A stretch of DNA of 64,000 nt from Campanula takesimana (GCA_026119855.1 JAOWBW010001049.1:372001-436000); one strand, 5' to 3'; shown: positions 43,851 to 56,236, numbered from the stretch's first letter. Notes: a model not told the origin generated them from the sequence alone. Numbers and translations are program-made.

Positions 43851-43918
43851 CCCCATCAGGAAACAGAATGCCCAGAAAAGATGTAGATTTCGATCAGAAT
43901 GCAAGTTTAACCCCAAAA

Positions 43919-43937
43919 CTCCCCAGCAGAGTCGCCA
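43919..43937 (-). other. Primer-binding site (Gypsy)
   Basis: The minus strand reads TGGCGACTCTGCTGGGGAG one base from the LTR end, the form of primer site found in Ogre/Tat-type elements (tRNA-Arg class by family knowledge). Confidence 0.75.
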
Positions 43938-43938
43938 C

Positions 43939-44925
43939 TGTAGATACCCCGGGGGAAACCACGGCCTTAGGCTCGAGCGCGCGTTGGTTTGTATCCTAGG
44001 ATGTCTAACTTGTTTTTAGAGTCGCCACCTATGTTTTGAGGAACATAAGAAAAACCTATTGATTGTAGCCTAAGTTTGATTACGAAAACAGAGATTCTTT
44101 GTTTTGAGGTTCGGGGGTTAGATTACGAGATGGGAAGTACCGAAACACCCATCTCGCCCAACTAAAGTTGTCTTGCTTGATCAAAATCTACATGAAAAAT
44201 GTTCTTCTTCTTCTTCTTTAAGTCATGAAAAGGGGGGATTTAAAATAGGATTTGGAATGTAGGAGATAACTCCTTAATCAACCTCAATGAGATGAGGTGA
44301 TCATTAGAGTCATGTCCCAAAATGATTTGGGTGATTGCACATTTGATTAAAGTAAAAGAGAGAGAGGAGATGAAGTAAAAAAAAAGAAAGGAAAAGATGG
44401 ACTTTTACCTACAATTTGGAGAACTTCAAACGTTGCTTGATGAAATCCTTGGAGAGCCTTTAGAAAGTGATTTTGGTATCGTTTTTGTAAGTTCAATTTT
44501 TGGTCTAAGTTTCGATCCTTGAAAATGGAGGTAAAGAGAGGTTTTTATAGGTGAAAGAGGGGTGTTTTTGGTGCCAAAACTCAGTCACCAAGAAATCCTT
44601 CCCGGGCAAAATCCTGTAAATTGAGCAAGGGAGGGAATCCTGGCCAGAAATCTGTAACTGACGCCCAGAGGCGCGCGCTTCCTGCTTTGGGGGCGGGAGG
44701 CGCGCGCGCCTGGATCCTCCTGTCGGAGGCGCGCGACTCAGGAAGGCAATTTTGACAGCATGGACTAGAAAATCAGTCCTGTCATTCAGTTTAGTCCCTG
44801 AACTTAACGAAGTCAGTCAGGAACTTAACGGAAGTGACAAAAACTAACGAGAAACACTTAAAATGGGGAGAAACACAAAATCAAATGTGCAATCGGGGTG
44901 AGCGGTCCAAGGCGGGGTGTCTACA
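43939..44925 (-). repeat. Gypsy 5' LTR
   Basis: 987 bp with ends TGTAGATACCCCG and GGGTGTCTACA on the plus strand (inverted TGTAGAYACCCC). In element orientation a TATAAAAA box (plus 44542-44549) lies about 120 bp downstream of a three-copy GC-dyad array. Confidence 0.8.
44668..44739. repeat. Gypsy LTR GC-dyad array, 29-bp phase
   Basis: GAGGCG-CG-CGCTTC (44668), GAGGCG-CG-CGCGCC (44697) and GAGGCG-CG-CGACTC (44726): 29 bp apart twice, the same phase as both leader arrays of this element. Confidence 0.88.
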
Positions 44926-44978
44926 TCCCGATTTCAACCTCACGTATTCACACGACCTCATAACAATTATGCGCCAAC

Positions 44979-46412
44979 TGTTGGTAGTGGTGCCCTAGGC
45001 ACGTTTAATAAACGTTGTAATTGTTATCATTTATTTCATATCAATAAAGAGATGTTTTGATTATTATTGTTGTTCATGTTTACTTATAATAATCTCCGTC
45101 CCTAGTACTTGTTAAGCACTAGTATAAAAGGCTAAATGATCATGGGATGATCATGTTAGATTTATGGGTACTTGTTTGGAACAAGGTACTGGACATGACC
45201 CGCTGTATGAGATTTATGTCATGGTCTATGTCGAACATATATCTCATATTAGTTATGTCATTTGAATCCTTAGACATGAAGTTATTATAGTCTTCCACTT
45301 GATGAACATTGTGTTTGACATATTCAAACGCTACGTTAACACGGTAGTTATAAAGGGTATGATTGGCATAATCGGATTCCCGTTGGAAGAATAATAAGCT
45401 AAATGGATTTGTCCCTCCACGGAGAGATGTCAAGCTTGGGCCCCTCGAAGGAATGATGTTGATGAAATGTTCGGCCGGACTCAAATGGATTGATTGGATC
45501 AATAGCATTTGAATTATCAACATATTCGGAATCGAGAAAGTATTGAACAAGACAAGTTGACTGTTTGACCATGACTTGTGTTCAATGACATCGTGGACAA
45601 AAGGATTGTGACATATTCTAAAGGAATGCGAACTTGTATCTAGTTATACTATTTGGGTAGGTATGACGGTTTGCTAGAACCTAATCATATCTTATGGTTT
45701 CATGTTTGAACCCATTCCCAACTTAGTATAATCCTAGAGGTCACACACAATAGAACGAATCTTAAATAAAAGGACTGTATTGGAATTTAGGGTCGAAGGA
45801 CCTCAAAGGAATTTTTGGAAAATTCTGGGTTTTCTGAATAGCGAGCGGGCGCTCGGTTGGGACCAGGCGGGCGTTTGGTCTGGCGGCATAAAATTTCCTA
45901 ATTCGATTTGGGAAGGTTTTTGGCACAAGTTTCCTATTTGGAATATGTCTTAATTGTGTATAAAAAGCCAAGATCGGCCAGACCATAAGCCCTAGTGTTT
46001 TGTGTGCCTCCAAAGAGTTTGAGAGAGTTATTATTTTGTTCCAAGACATCTTGGATTGAAGAACAAAATAATTCACAAATAATTCCATATAGTTCTTTAT
46101 TAATTGTGAAAGTGTGTTTCATAATTATTGGTCTAGCAACCAAGATCAAGAAGCTCCTTGATATTCGTTCGTGGTGTGGATACCGCTAGAGGGTGAATTT
46201 TATCATCTTCAAAGTTCGTGAATTTTGTCCGTGATAAAGCTTCAAGTTCTTCACCAAAATCAAAGCTAGAATTTATACACATCAAGGGTTAGTTTTTCCT
46301 CTACTCATTATGTTGTATTTGATTTAATCATATAAACGGATCCATGGCTTTGGGTTTCATAAAAAAATTTAATTGCTATTTTCCGCTGCGCATGTTACTT
46401 GGAAACCCAACA
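44979..46412 (+). repeat. Copia-2 5' LTR
   Basis: TGTTGGTAGTGG...AAACCCAACA. TATAAAAA box at 45959-45966. Backbone very close to the reverse complement of the Copia-1 LTR, except for the GC-dyad slot. An antisense open frame (45550-45140) is shared with Copia-1 LTRs. Confidence 0.94.
45842..45877. repeat. Copia-2 LTR GC-dyad pair, 22-bp phase
   Basis: CGAGCG-GG-CGCTCG (45842, perfect) and CAGGCG-GG-CGTTTG (45864), 22 bp apart, 82 bp upstream of the TATA box. It occupies the slot that holds TGTGCG dyads in Copia-1. Confidence 0.9.
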
Positions 46413-46413
46413 G

Positions 46414-46425
46414 TGGTATCAGAGC
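46414..46425 (+). other. Primer-binding site (Copia-2)
   Basis: TGGTATCAGAGC one base after the LTR, initiator Met tRNA complement. Confidence 0.92.
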
Positions 46426-47959
46426 CCCGTTCATGTTGATTAATTCAATACTTGGATCATGTTATGTGTATATAAATTGTTTATGTGTCTAGCATGATAT
46501 GAATATTGGAATATATGATGCTTATGTGTTTTGTGATTTTATGTGGTTTATTGTTTTGCAACTTTAATCGCACGATTCAATCGCAATAAAAATTATGGTG
46601 GATTCTGAATTATTTCGATTATTAATTTTTGATCAGACCAAAGTTTTAATAATCGGGGAAAAATAATTTTGAGACAAAATTTTCGAACTTTAAAATTCTG
46701 TACCATTCTGACCTACCAGGCGCCCGCTCGCTGGGGACCAGGAGGGCGCTCGCTCGTCAGAATCTGTTCTGATTTTGGTTAAAATCTGAATATGGAATTT
46801 TCGATAAATTCAACAAAACCAGTAACAGAACCAGTCTAGACTTGCTGATCTGGAATGGGTTTTGGGTAGTTGGTTTGTGTGTGGATTTTGGGATTTGATT
46901 TTCCTATTTGTTTTAGTCTTGTGATTCCTAGATTGGTTCAAGTTTTGGATGGTTAATCTGCGTTCATCGAGATTGTGTTTCCCAAAATTGATCGCAATCA
47001 AAGTTTCAAAGATAAAAAGAAGTTAGAATTATGAAGAGTTCATAATTGCTAAATTGAGAAACAAAGTTCTTGATTCAAAGTTTGGAGATCCATGTGGAAT
47101 TGTGGATGCAATTGCCTACGTTCATCGAGACCATCTATTGCTTAGTTTCGGCCACATGGACTACTTTTCTTGTTTCTTGAATTAGTGCGGGATTGTGGTT
47201 GCCTAATGGCTTAGTTCGACCGCACTTCTTGTTGTCTTGATTTGGAGATAATAACCAAAGTTGAAATAGTCTCATCCTCATAATTATAGAGAAACTAATG
47301 ACACATAAATATCATGCTTAAATTAATGGAGATTAATTTAGTGGTTAAACTTGATGTGTAACATGTTTATATTATGTGCTCATAAATGTGTTATATGCTA
47401 TATGTGATGAACCTTCATAGAAAGTTTTAAGTCCTTCATTGCCGTGCCATGATTAAAACACTTGTTTATACATGTATAATCTTGATGTGGGTTCGCCTCC
47501 GCGAGGTGCATTAATTTTATTCATGTATGAGCAAGATGAGGTTCATTAATTTAATGTGGGCTTGCCTCCGCAAGGTGCATTAAATTGAATGGTTCATATA
47601 CGTTTAAAATGGTTGGACTTAATTAGGCGTCAAAACAGTTTTGGGCCTAGGCAAAAGATGAGATTAAACATGCTTGAAAATTGGATTTCTCAAAGAATCT
47701 CATGAAGGATCTAAGAATCATATGGGATTTTATTGACATGATTGTCTACCTAATTAATTTAGTTTTGAGCGGTCCGCCTCCGTGGACTCAAAAGTTAAAT
47801 TAAAGTTGGATCTTAGCCCAATTAAATTATATTATACATTGGATGTATATGAAGGTTATATAATTTAGTGGGAGTATTTTGTTTGAAAAATACATTGTTT
47901 ATTTCTTTAATGAAAACCGGTACTTATTAAATTTTGGAAATTTTGCATATTTGTAGATA
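46426..47959 (+). other. Copia-2 leader
   Basis: Noncoding leader closely matching that of Copia-1, including the GGTGCATTAAT / CCTCCGCGAGG-type repeats near 47490-47580. The only slot that differs completely is the GC-dyad pair at 46717-46752. Confidence 0.75.
46717..46752. repeat. Copia-2 leader GC-dyad pair, 22-bp phase
   Basis: CAGGCG-CC-CGCTCG (46717) and CAGGAG-GG-CGCTCG (46739), 22 bp apart. They combine the two arm types of this element's LTR pair. Flanks (AAAATTCTGTACC, GAATCTGTTCTGATTTTGG) align with Copia-1. Confidence 0.88.
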
Positions 47960-50900
47960 ATGACTACTAACACTCAATCAATTTCGTTGCGATCGATCCT
48001 TGAGAAGGATAAGCTCCAAGAGAATGGTATAAACTTTATGGATTGGATCCGTAGCCTAAGAATTGTTCTAAGGCAAGAAGATAAGTTGTACATTCTCGAT
48101 GGGCCTCTTCCTGCTGAACCAAAACCTACTGCCCCTAGGGCAGAAAGAGATAGTTACAAGAAACATCGTAATGATTCTAGAGATGTAAGTTGTCTCATGC
48201 TTGCTACTATGTGCTCAAAACTCCAGCAAAGTTTGGAACATTTGGAAGCCTATGAGATAGGCGTGGAGTTAAGAGCCATGTTTCAAGAACAAGCTAGGCA
48301 AGAGAGGTACAAGACGATTATTGCATTCACTACTTGAAAAATGAATGAAGGGCAACAAGTGAGTCCTCACATACTGAAAATGAAAGGTTATGTAGAGCAC
48401 CTTGAGAAACTTGGCTATCCAATCCCATTGGAGCTAGGCACGGATCTCATTCTTAATTCATTGCCTAAAAGTTATAATCAGTTTGTGATGAATTATAACA
48501 TGCATGGAATGGATAAGAATCTCTCTGAGTTGCATGGGATGCTTAAAACTGCAGAGATGAAGATTGCGGAGAAAGGTTCTCCCGTGCTCTTAGTTCATGA
48601 TGGGAAGAAGGCTAGTGCCAAAGGAAAGGGTAAGAAAGTTGTCAAACCCAAAATAAGCAAGGCAAGTGTTGCCAAGGCTTCTGAGGCAAAACCCGATTCA
48701 CAAAAGGATGCAATCTGTTTCCATTGTCAAGAAATTTGTCATTGGAAACGTAATTGCAAGGCTTTCTTGGAAGAGCAAAAGAAGAAGAAGGGCAGCAAGG
48801 CTGCGTCGACTTCAGGTATCTATATGATAGATATTCTCCTTTCTACCACTGATTCTTGGGTATTGGATACCGGATGTGGTTCTCACATTTGTTTAAATGT
48901 GCAGGGTCTAAAGAATAGGAGACTACTTAAAGAGGGTGAATTAGACCTACGCGTGGGGAATGGAGCAAGAGTTGCTGCATTAGCCGTAGGGACTTATGAA
49001 GTCACTTTACCTTCCGGATTAATTCTTGTTTTGAACAATTGTTATTATGTTCTGGATTTAAGTAGAAATATTATTTCAATTTCTTGTTTGGATAATGAAG
49101 GTTTTAAGTTTCTTATTGAGAATAAGAAATTTTCTATTTATTTAAATGATGTGCTTTATGGTATTGCTAATTCATTTAATGGCCTTTATATCTTGGATGT
49201 CAAGAATGAAAATAATGACAATGTCTATCATGTAAATAAGAAATATAAACCTAATGATGTAAATCATACCTATTTATGGCATTACCGTCATGGTCATATT
49301 AATGAGAAGCGTATCTCAAAACTCCATGGGGACGGACTTTTAGGTTCATGTGACCTCGAGTCATATGATACTTGCGAGTCGTGTCTTCTTGGAAAAATGA
49401 CTAAGACACCTTTTACCAAGTTGGGTGAAAGGGCAAGCGACTTATTGGGGTTGATACATTCCGATGTATGCGGACCATTAAGTAGCAATGCTAGGGGAGG
49501 ATTTCAATACTTCATAACCTTCACGGATGATTATAGCAGATTTGGGTATGTTTACCTAATGAAACATAAATGTGAAGCATTTGAGATATTTAGAATATTT
49601 CAAAATGAAGTAGAAAAACAACTTGGCAAAAGTATTAAGGCACTTCGATCAGATCGTGGTGGAGAATACTTAAGCCAAGAATTTGATGATCATCTGAAGA
49701 ATTATGGAATAGTTTCACAATTGACTCCACCCGGAACACCACAATGGAATGGTGTATCCGAGAGGAGAAATCGGACTTTGTTAGACATGGTTCGATCAAT
49801 GATGAGTCAAGTTGATCTTCCAATATCCTTTTGGGGTTACGCTTTAGAAACCGCTGTTTTCACACTAAATCGTGTTCCAACTAAATCGGTTCAAAAGACT
49901 CCATATGAGATGTGGAGCGGAAAGAAAACTTGTTTATCTTTCATGAAGATTTGGGGTTGCGAAGCCTTTGTCAAAAGACTTGTCTCTGACAAACTTGCAC
50001 AGAAATCTGACAAATGTATTTTCGTGGGATATCCAAAGGAAACTAGAGGATATTACTTTTACAACCGTGAGGACAACAAAGTGTTTGTTGCCCGAACTGG
50101 TTGTGTTTCTAGAGAAAGAGTTTCTCTTAAAAGAAATCAGTGGGAGTAAAATAAATCTTGAAGAAATTCGAGACCCAGAAAATAACATTGAACCAATAGT
50201 GGAACAAGAACAAGAACCACAAGGAGTTGTGGAACCTGTTCAAAATACACAAGCAACTCGCAGATCTAGTAGGTTACGATCCGAGCCCGAGAGATACGGA
50301 TTTCTCGTAACGGATAGTAATGAGGTAGAAATCATTGAGAATGATGAACCGTCAACCTACCAAGAGGCGATGTTTTCTCCTGATTCGGACAAGTGGCTTG
50401 GAGCCATGGAATCCGAATTACAATCCATGCAAGACAATCAGGTTTGGAATTTGATTGATGCGCCCGAAGGTGTAAAAACCATAGGATGCAAATGGGTCTT
50501 CAAGAAGAAGACTGACATGGATGGGAAGGTGCATACTTACAAAGCTAGGCTTATAACGAAGGGTTATAGGCAAGTTCATGGTATTGACTATGATGAAACC
50601 TTTTCACCCGTAGCAATGATCAAGTCTATAGGAATTTTGCTTGCCATTGCCGCATATCATGACTATGAAATATGGCAAATGGACGTCAAAACCGCTTTCC
50701 TAAATGGAAAACTCCAAGAGGATGTGTATATGACACAACCAAAAGGTTTTGAACAAGATTCTAAAGTATGCAAATTGCAGAGATCCATCTATGGATTGAA
50801 GCAAGCTTCTAGGAGTTGGAATCTCCGTTTTGATGAATCGGTCAAAGAGTTTGGTTTCATCAAGAACGAAGATGAGCCTTGTGTATACAAGAAGATTAGT

Positions 50901-51920
50901 AGGAGCATAGTGCTATTCCTTATTTTATACGTGGATGACATATTACTCATTGGAAACGATGTTCCTACACTTCAGTCCGTAAAGACTTGGTTAGGAAAAT
51001 GCTTCGCAATGAAAGATATGGGTGAAGCCGCATATATACTTGGCATTAAGATCTATAGAGATAGATCAAGGAGGCTACTTGGTTTAATCCAAAGTACATA
51101 CATTGACAAGGTCATTAGAAGATTCCGTATGAAAAATTCTAAGAGAGGCATCTTGCCCGTGTTACATGGAGTTTCTCTAAGCAAGACTCAATGTCCTAAG
51201 ACAAACGATGAGCGTGAGAAAATGAATGATGTTCCATATGCTTCGGCAATTGGGTCCATCATGTATGCCATGATTTGTACTAGGCCGGATGTATCTTATG
51301 CTTTGAGCATGATAAGTAGATACCAATCCGAACCTGGCAAAAATCACTGGATAGCTGTAAAAGCGATTCTTAAGTACTTGAGAAGAACTAAAGACTCGTT
51401 TTTGGTCTATGGTGGAATGGAAGATGATCTGGTTGTAAATGCTTACACGGATGCAAGCTTCCAAACCGACAAAGATGATAGCCGATCGCAATCAGGTTTT
51501 GTGTTTATGTTAAATGGTGGAGCTGTAAGCTAGAAGAGTTCCAAGCAAAGTACAACCGCTGATTATACAACAGAAGCTGAGTATATTGCCGCATCGGATG
51601 CTGCAACGGAAGCTGTTTTGATTAAAAAGTTCATAACTGAACTTGAAGTGGTTCCTAGTATTGCTAATCCAATAGACCTTTATTGCGATAATAATTGTGC
51701 TATTGCTCAAGCAAAGGAACCAAGAGCATATCAGAAATCCAAACACATACTTAGGCGTTTTCATATCATTCGAGAGATCGTTGATAGGGGAGACGTAAAT
51801 ATATGCAGAGTACCTAATGATGACAATGTTGCGGACCCGCTAACAAAAGGACTTCCACAAGCTAAATATGATGGTCATGTTAGGTCCATGGGTATTAGAT
51901 ACATGGGAGATTGGGCCTAG
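47960..51920 (+). pseudogene. gag-pol: Copia-2 gag-pol polyprotein with three disruptions
   Basis: Gag starts MTTNTQSISLRS (47960). A TGA at 48336-48338 replaces the Cys codon seen in Copia-1 before KMNEGQQVS. The frame then runs through knuckle CFHCQEICHWKRNC, protease WVLDTGCGSHIC, the HHCC zinc domain (HYRHGHIN...CESCLLGK), and integrase (SDVCGP, SDRGGEYL, NGVSERRNR). An insertion near 50103 shifts the frame; RT continues from the overlapping frame (ARLITKGYRQ, QMDVKTAFLNG, LYVDDILLIGND). A TAG at 51531-51533 replaces a Trp codon before RNase H (TTEAEYIAA, YCDNNCAIAQ, ADPLTKG). Encapsidation in trans would be needed for any mobility. Confidence 0.92.
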
Positions 51921-51923
51921 GGC

Positions 51924-51933
51924 AAGTGGGAGA
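51924..51933 (+). other. Copia-2 polypurine tract
   Basis: AAGTGGGAGA, one base before the 3' LTR. Confidence 0.85.
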
Positions 51934-51934
51934 T

Positions 51935-53370
51935 TGTTGGTAGTGGTGCCCTAGGCACGTTTAATAAACATTGTAATTGTTATCATTTATTTCATATCAA
52001 TAAAGAGATGTTTTGATTATTATTGTTGTTCATGTTTACTTATAATAATCTCCGTCCCTAGTACTTGTTAAGCACTAGTATAAAGGCTAAATGATCATGG
52101 GATGATCATGTTAGATTTATGGGTACTTGTTTGGAACAAGGTACTGGACATGACCCGCTGTATGAGATTTATGTCATGGTCTATGTCGAACATATATCTC
52201 ATATTAGTTATGTCATTTGAATCCTTAGACATGAAGTTATTATAGTCTTCCACTTGATGAACATTGTGTTTGACATATTCAAACGCTACCTTAACACGGT
52301 AGTTATAAAGGGTATGATTGGCATAATCGGATTCCCGTTGGGAAGAATAATAAGCTAAATGGATTTGTCCCTCCACGGAGAGATGTCAAGCTTGGGCCCC
52401 TCGAAGGAATGATGTTGATGAAATGTTCGGCCGGACTCAATGGATTGATTGGATCAATAGCATTTGAATTATCAACATATTCGGAATCGAGAAAGTATTG
52501 AACAAGACAAGTTGACTGTTTGACCATGACTTGTGTTCAATGACATCGTGGACAAAAGGATTGTGACATATTCTAAAGGAATGCGAACTTGTATCTAGTT
52601 ATACTATTTGGGTAGGTATGACGGTTTGCTAGAACCTAATCATATCTTATGGTTTCATGTTTGAGCCCATTGCCAACTTAGTATAATCCTAGAGGGTGAC
52701 ACACAATAGAACGAATCTTAAATAAAAGGACTGTATTGGAATTTAGGTTCGAAGGACCTCAAAGGAATTTTTGGAAAATTATGGGTTTTCTGGACAGCGA
52801 GCGGGCGCTCGGTTGGGACCAGGCGGGCGCTTGGTCTGGCGGCAGAAAAATTCCTAATTCGATTTGGGAAGGTTTTTGGCACAAGTTTCCTATTTGGAAT
52901 AGGTCTTAATTGTGTATAAAAATCCAAGTTCGGCCAGACCATAAGCCCTAGTGTTTTGTGTGCCTCCAAAGAGTTTGAGAGAGTTATTATTTTGTTCTAA
53001 GACATCTTGGATTGAAGAACAAAATAATTCACAAAATAATTCCATATAGTTCTTTATTAAATTGTGAAAGTGTGTTTCATAATTATTGGTCTAGCAACCA
53101 AGATCAAGAAGCTCCTTGATATTCGTTCGTGGTGTGGATACCGCTAGAGGGTGAATTTTATCATCTTCAAAGTTCGTGAATTTTGTCCGTGATAAAGCTT
53201 CAAGTTCTTCACCAAAATCAAAGCTAGAATTCATAGACATCAAGGGTTAGTTTTTCCTCTATTCATTATGTTGTATTTGATTTAATCATATGAACGGATC
53301 CATGGCTTTGGGTTTCCTAAAAAAAATTAATTGCTATTTTCCGCTGCGCATGTTACTTGGAAACCCAACA
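51935..53370 (+). repeat. Copia-2 3' LTR
   Basis: Partner of 44979-46412. GC dyads at 52798 (CGAGCG-GG-CGCTCG) and 52820 (CAGGCG-GG-CGCTTG), again 22 bp apart, upstream of TATAAAAA at about 52915. Confidence 0.94.
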
Positions 53371-53375
53371 CCAAC

Positions 53376-54559
53376 AATCTCCCTTGTTAAAGCCTAGCCA
53401 CTAAATCCAATGGTTTTGACTTATAATCACGATATTGGTTCCGTCCTTAAACATTACAAAATGGCTTCCTACTTGGAATTCGGGAATAATGCGATTCCGA
53501 CACAATTATAGCTATCCATTCTATTAGATATTTGAGAAGACTTTGTGATTGTGAAATATACAAAAAAGGGTACTTTAAAAAAATTTGTTAATGAATATTA
53601 ACATCACTGTAGTTAGGCCTCCTAGTTCGCATAATCACAAGCAAATGAAAACCCGTTATGAGTATCGGAATTCTAAAAGGTCTGCGTATCGGAACTTAGA
53701 ACTTTGCCGAAGTGATGCATTCAGTGCCCAGTTGTAAAATCACTTTAAAGGAGTTGTTGATCCCATTGAGTTCCAACACGTTCACCACTCATAAAAAACA
53801 GATGTCCTATCTCTCATAGCTCCTTCAACAAGGCTTAATGTAGATAGTTAAACAGATTACCTGAAATGAATCAACAAATGATTTACTAGAGTCTTGTTTT
53901 TACTTTAAGTTGGGATTAATGTACACTCCAAATGTCTATCATTTTTTCAAATTCGCTTGGAATCAGGTGAGACCAAAGACTCTTGTTTTTACTTTATATA
54001 AGTTGGGATTACATTAAGTTGGGATTGGATTACTTTAAGTTGGGATGAAGGAATGCACAAACTGATTTTCATTTCTTTACCCGGTGCAAAGAAACTTGAA
54101 GTTGAGATGAAAGGTCTTACTATAAAAAAACTAGTACAACTTTTTGGACTCATACTCTACAAGATTGATGCCTAGGTTTTCCTCAAATTGATCTGCAGAA
54201 ATAACCGGAGTTCCTTTTCCTGGTCAATCCGATTATATGGACTTATCCTGTAAAAGATTGATGCCTAAGGTTTCCTCAACTGTTGTGTATGTTATCCTTT
54301 TAAATTGCAAAACAGAACTCTTAAAGGTTTATGCATGGGTAAATGAAAAGGAAATTTGGGTATTAACAATCGGAATGCTGATTGGAACTTGAGGAACTGT
54401 TTGATTCTATTACAGTAGGTCATGAAAAGATTTTTGATCGTTACAAATGCATATGTAAAGGGAAAGGGAAGGAAAAAATAAAGTGGGTAGTGTTAAAATT
54501 TAGTTCAGAAGTTAATCAAGACAAGTATTTTAGAATTCAAATTCATTCAGATCACTATA
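53376..54559. other. Intergenic region, no gene recognised
   Basis: Low-copy-looking AT-rich sequence. AGTTGGGATTA-type units repeat two or three times near 53918-54050, and a near-duplicate phrase around TTGATGCCTA occurs at 54167 and 54259. A 66-codon frame (54382-54582) has no recognisable domain. Confidence 0.4.
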
Positions 54560-54886
54560 GAAGATGCTGGTTCAGAGGATAGAATCAGTGATCTTACCTG
54601 GGACATACTAGACAACATCTTATGCTGCCTCCCTATCAAAACATCTGTTTCCACAACCATCTTATCAACAAAAAATTTCCACAACCATCTTTTTACCCAT
54701 CCTAAAGAAAAACTGATAGATGAAGGATTCAAGAAGAGAATCTCACCAGGAGGAAGTCTAGAGTTGCTCTTGTATCTCTGCGGAATGAACAAGAGAGAGA
54801 GTTTTGATTATGCTTTAAAAGAAAACACTAGACGGTTCAAGAGTCCTAGCAAACTCAAGTACCTAGACCCTAGACTCCAACAGTAA
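54560..54886 (+). pseudogene. F-box domain fragment
   Basis: The frame reads EDRISDLTWDILDNILCCLPIKTSV, then TTILSTKNFHNHLF, a good match to the F-box of plant F-box/FBD/LRR proteins (family pattern DRISDLPDDIL..ILS.LP.K.AV.TS.LS.RW). F-box proteins bind SKP1 in SCF ubiquitin ligases. The frame stops after 108 codons without leucine-rich repeats, and there is no ATG in the immediate 5' sequence. A truncated relic; the next F-box-like remnant downstream looks like a different subtype. Confidence 0.7.
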
Positions 54887-55243
54887 TCAAATCACCGCCC
54901 AATTTAATAACATTGGGAGCCAGTTGTTAAAATCATAATTTTCTACTTTAAAGATTCCCTTGAAATCCGAAAATTGGGGGCAATTGTTTGGGGTAGAAAA
55001 ATCAGTTACATCCTGCAACCTAAAGCTTCAACGTGGACAGTCAACTTGGACTTACATCTTGAGCTCGCATTTTGCTTAAATAACACATGTTATTTATTGT
55101 CCTATTTTTCAGGAACCATTATTGACTTAACTCACAAGGGACTCAAAGACTCAGTCAAAAGGCACATATCAAAGACTCAGTCAAAAGGGACATGTATTCT
55201 TATCAACACACGTCAAACGAAGTTCAAACAAAACGGAGGAACA
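54887..55243. other. Spacer between F-box remnants
   Basis: AT-rich with a repeated AAAGACTCAGTCAAAAGG unit (55145 and 55173). The long frame crossing it shows no domain and is probably chance. Confidence 0.35.
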
Positions 55244-56236
55244 ATGGCCACTCTCTCAACCAACTATATATCCGAGATCTTAGGGATAGTATTTCAAAGT
55301 TTGTTATTTGTTTTCTTTAGAATAAAAAGAGAGACATTGCCTGTAAATCACACACTCACGCACGTTATTCTCTTCTTCTCAGTTTTACATTCATTCATCC
55401 ATTGTACTCTTACAAGAACTAATAAAATACCATCATTCGAGGTTTTATGCCAGCGAACAAGTTGTTCAAGGGCTTTCCTCGTAAAATACCTTGTCCACTG
55501 ATTCTTGAATCTTGAAGCGTTATATTCCATTGTGCCTAATTATACTCCTAGAAGTTGAATTGCATAAATTTGACCAAAACAGTATATGATCCTGTTAATG
55601 GTTTGCTTTTGCTTTTCCATAGTCACGCCTGTCAACATGAGAAGTATCGTTTGGCTCTCTTGAATCCTGCAACAAGAGTGTTGTGGACCCTTTCTTAACC
55701 TTATTCTTCTATTCCTATATTTGGATTTGGCCTTGACCCCTTGACAAACGACTTCAAGGTGGTTGCGTTTTGGGGAAACCAATGTGATGATTCATTTGAT
55801 TGACTGACAGTTATGGCTATTTATAGCCTTGCTAATGATTCATGGAAACAACGTCTGAGTCCTTACCCTTACGTTAGGAAGATTCATGACTGGCTTTCAT
55901 ACGACGACTATTCTATACTTTCATTTGACTTTGGTAGCGAAGTTGTTCGAGAGATCAATGGGCCACAAAATACCCTCTATTCTATGTATGAATATACATC
56001 TTTGTTCATCTACAATTTTGACTCTTTAGCCATGTTCATTGGTACATATGTCAACAGGTTTTGGGATCGGGAAGTTGATTCATTTGATATACTGGTAATG
56101 AAGGAGGAAGGTTGTTGGACAAAACGTCTTCTACACCTTAAACATCCACGTGGTGTTTGGAAGAACAACAACATCCTTACGGATATAGTGGACGAGTACG
56201 ACATGGACGGAGAAGTCACGACCAAGATTGCCGTAT

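Larger units (their letters stand above)
42597..43918 (-). other. Gypsy leader (primer site to gag)
   Basis: 1.3 kb noncoding, with a short A/T homopolymer fold-back near 43360-43386 and two GC-dyad arrays (below). A GGGACGGATTTTTATT motif is repeated at 42973 and 43014. No gene is seen. Confidence 0.65.
39101..44925 (-). mobile_element. Ogre/Tat-like Gypsy element, 5' half only
   Basis: On the minus strand from the right: 5' LTR, primer-binding site, long leader, gag, protease, and the first part of RT, cut off by the assembly gap. The retropepsin VDGGS motif, a G-patch-like stretch after the protease and the Arg-type primer site suggest the Tat/Ogre group. Several frameshifts make it non-functional as assembled. 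The 3' half and 3' LTR are absent, so no site duplication can be tested. Confidence 0.75.
44979..53370 (+). mobile_element. Copia-2 (same family as Copia-1)
   Basis: 8392 bp, LTRs of 1434 and 1436 bp, site duplication CCAAC (44974-44978 and 53371-53375), Met-tRNA primer site, polypurine tract AAGTGGGAGA. Proteins are nearly identical to Copia-1. By eye the LTRs differ at roughly 25 positions (about 98%), so it is somewhat older than Copia-1. It is inserted about 50 bp beyond the Gypsy LTR. Confidence 0.93.

Noticed and set aside
44979..45550. LTR ORF as a host gene
   Set aside because: It occurs at the same place in all four LTRs of the family, so it belongs to the repeat.
54974..55501. 175-codon ORF
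   Set aside because: Mixed composition with no domain; only the internal stretch from 55244 resembles an F-box start and is covered in the F-box pseudogene entry.
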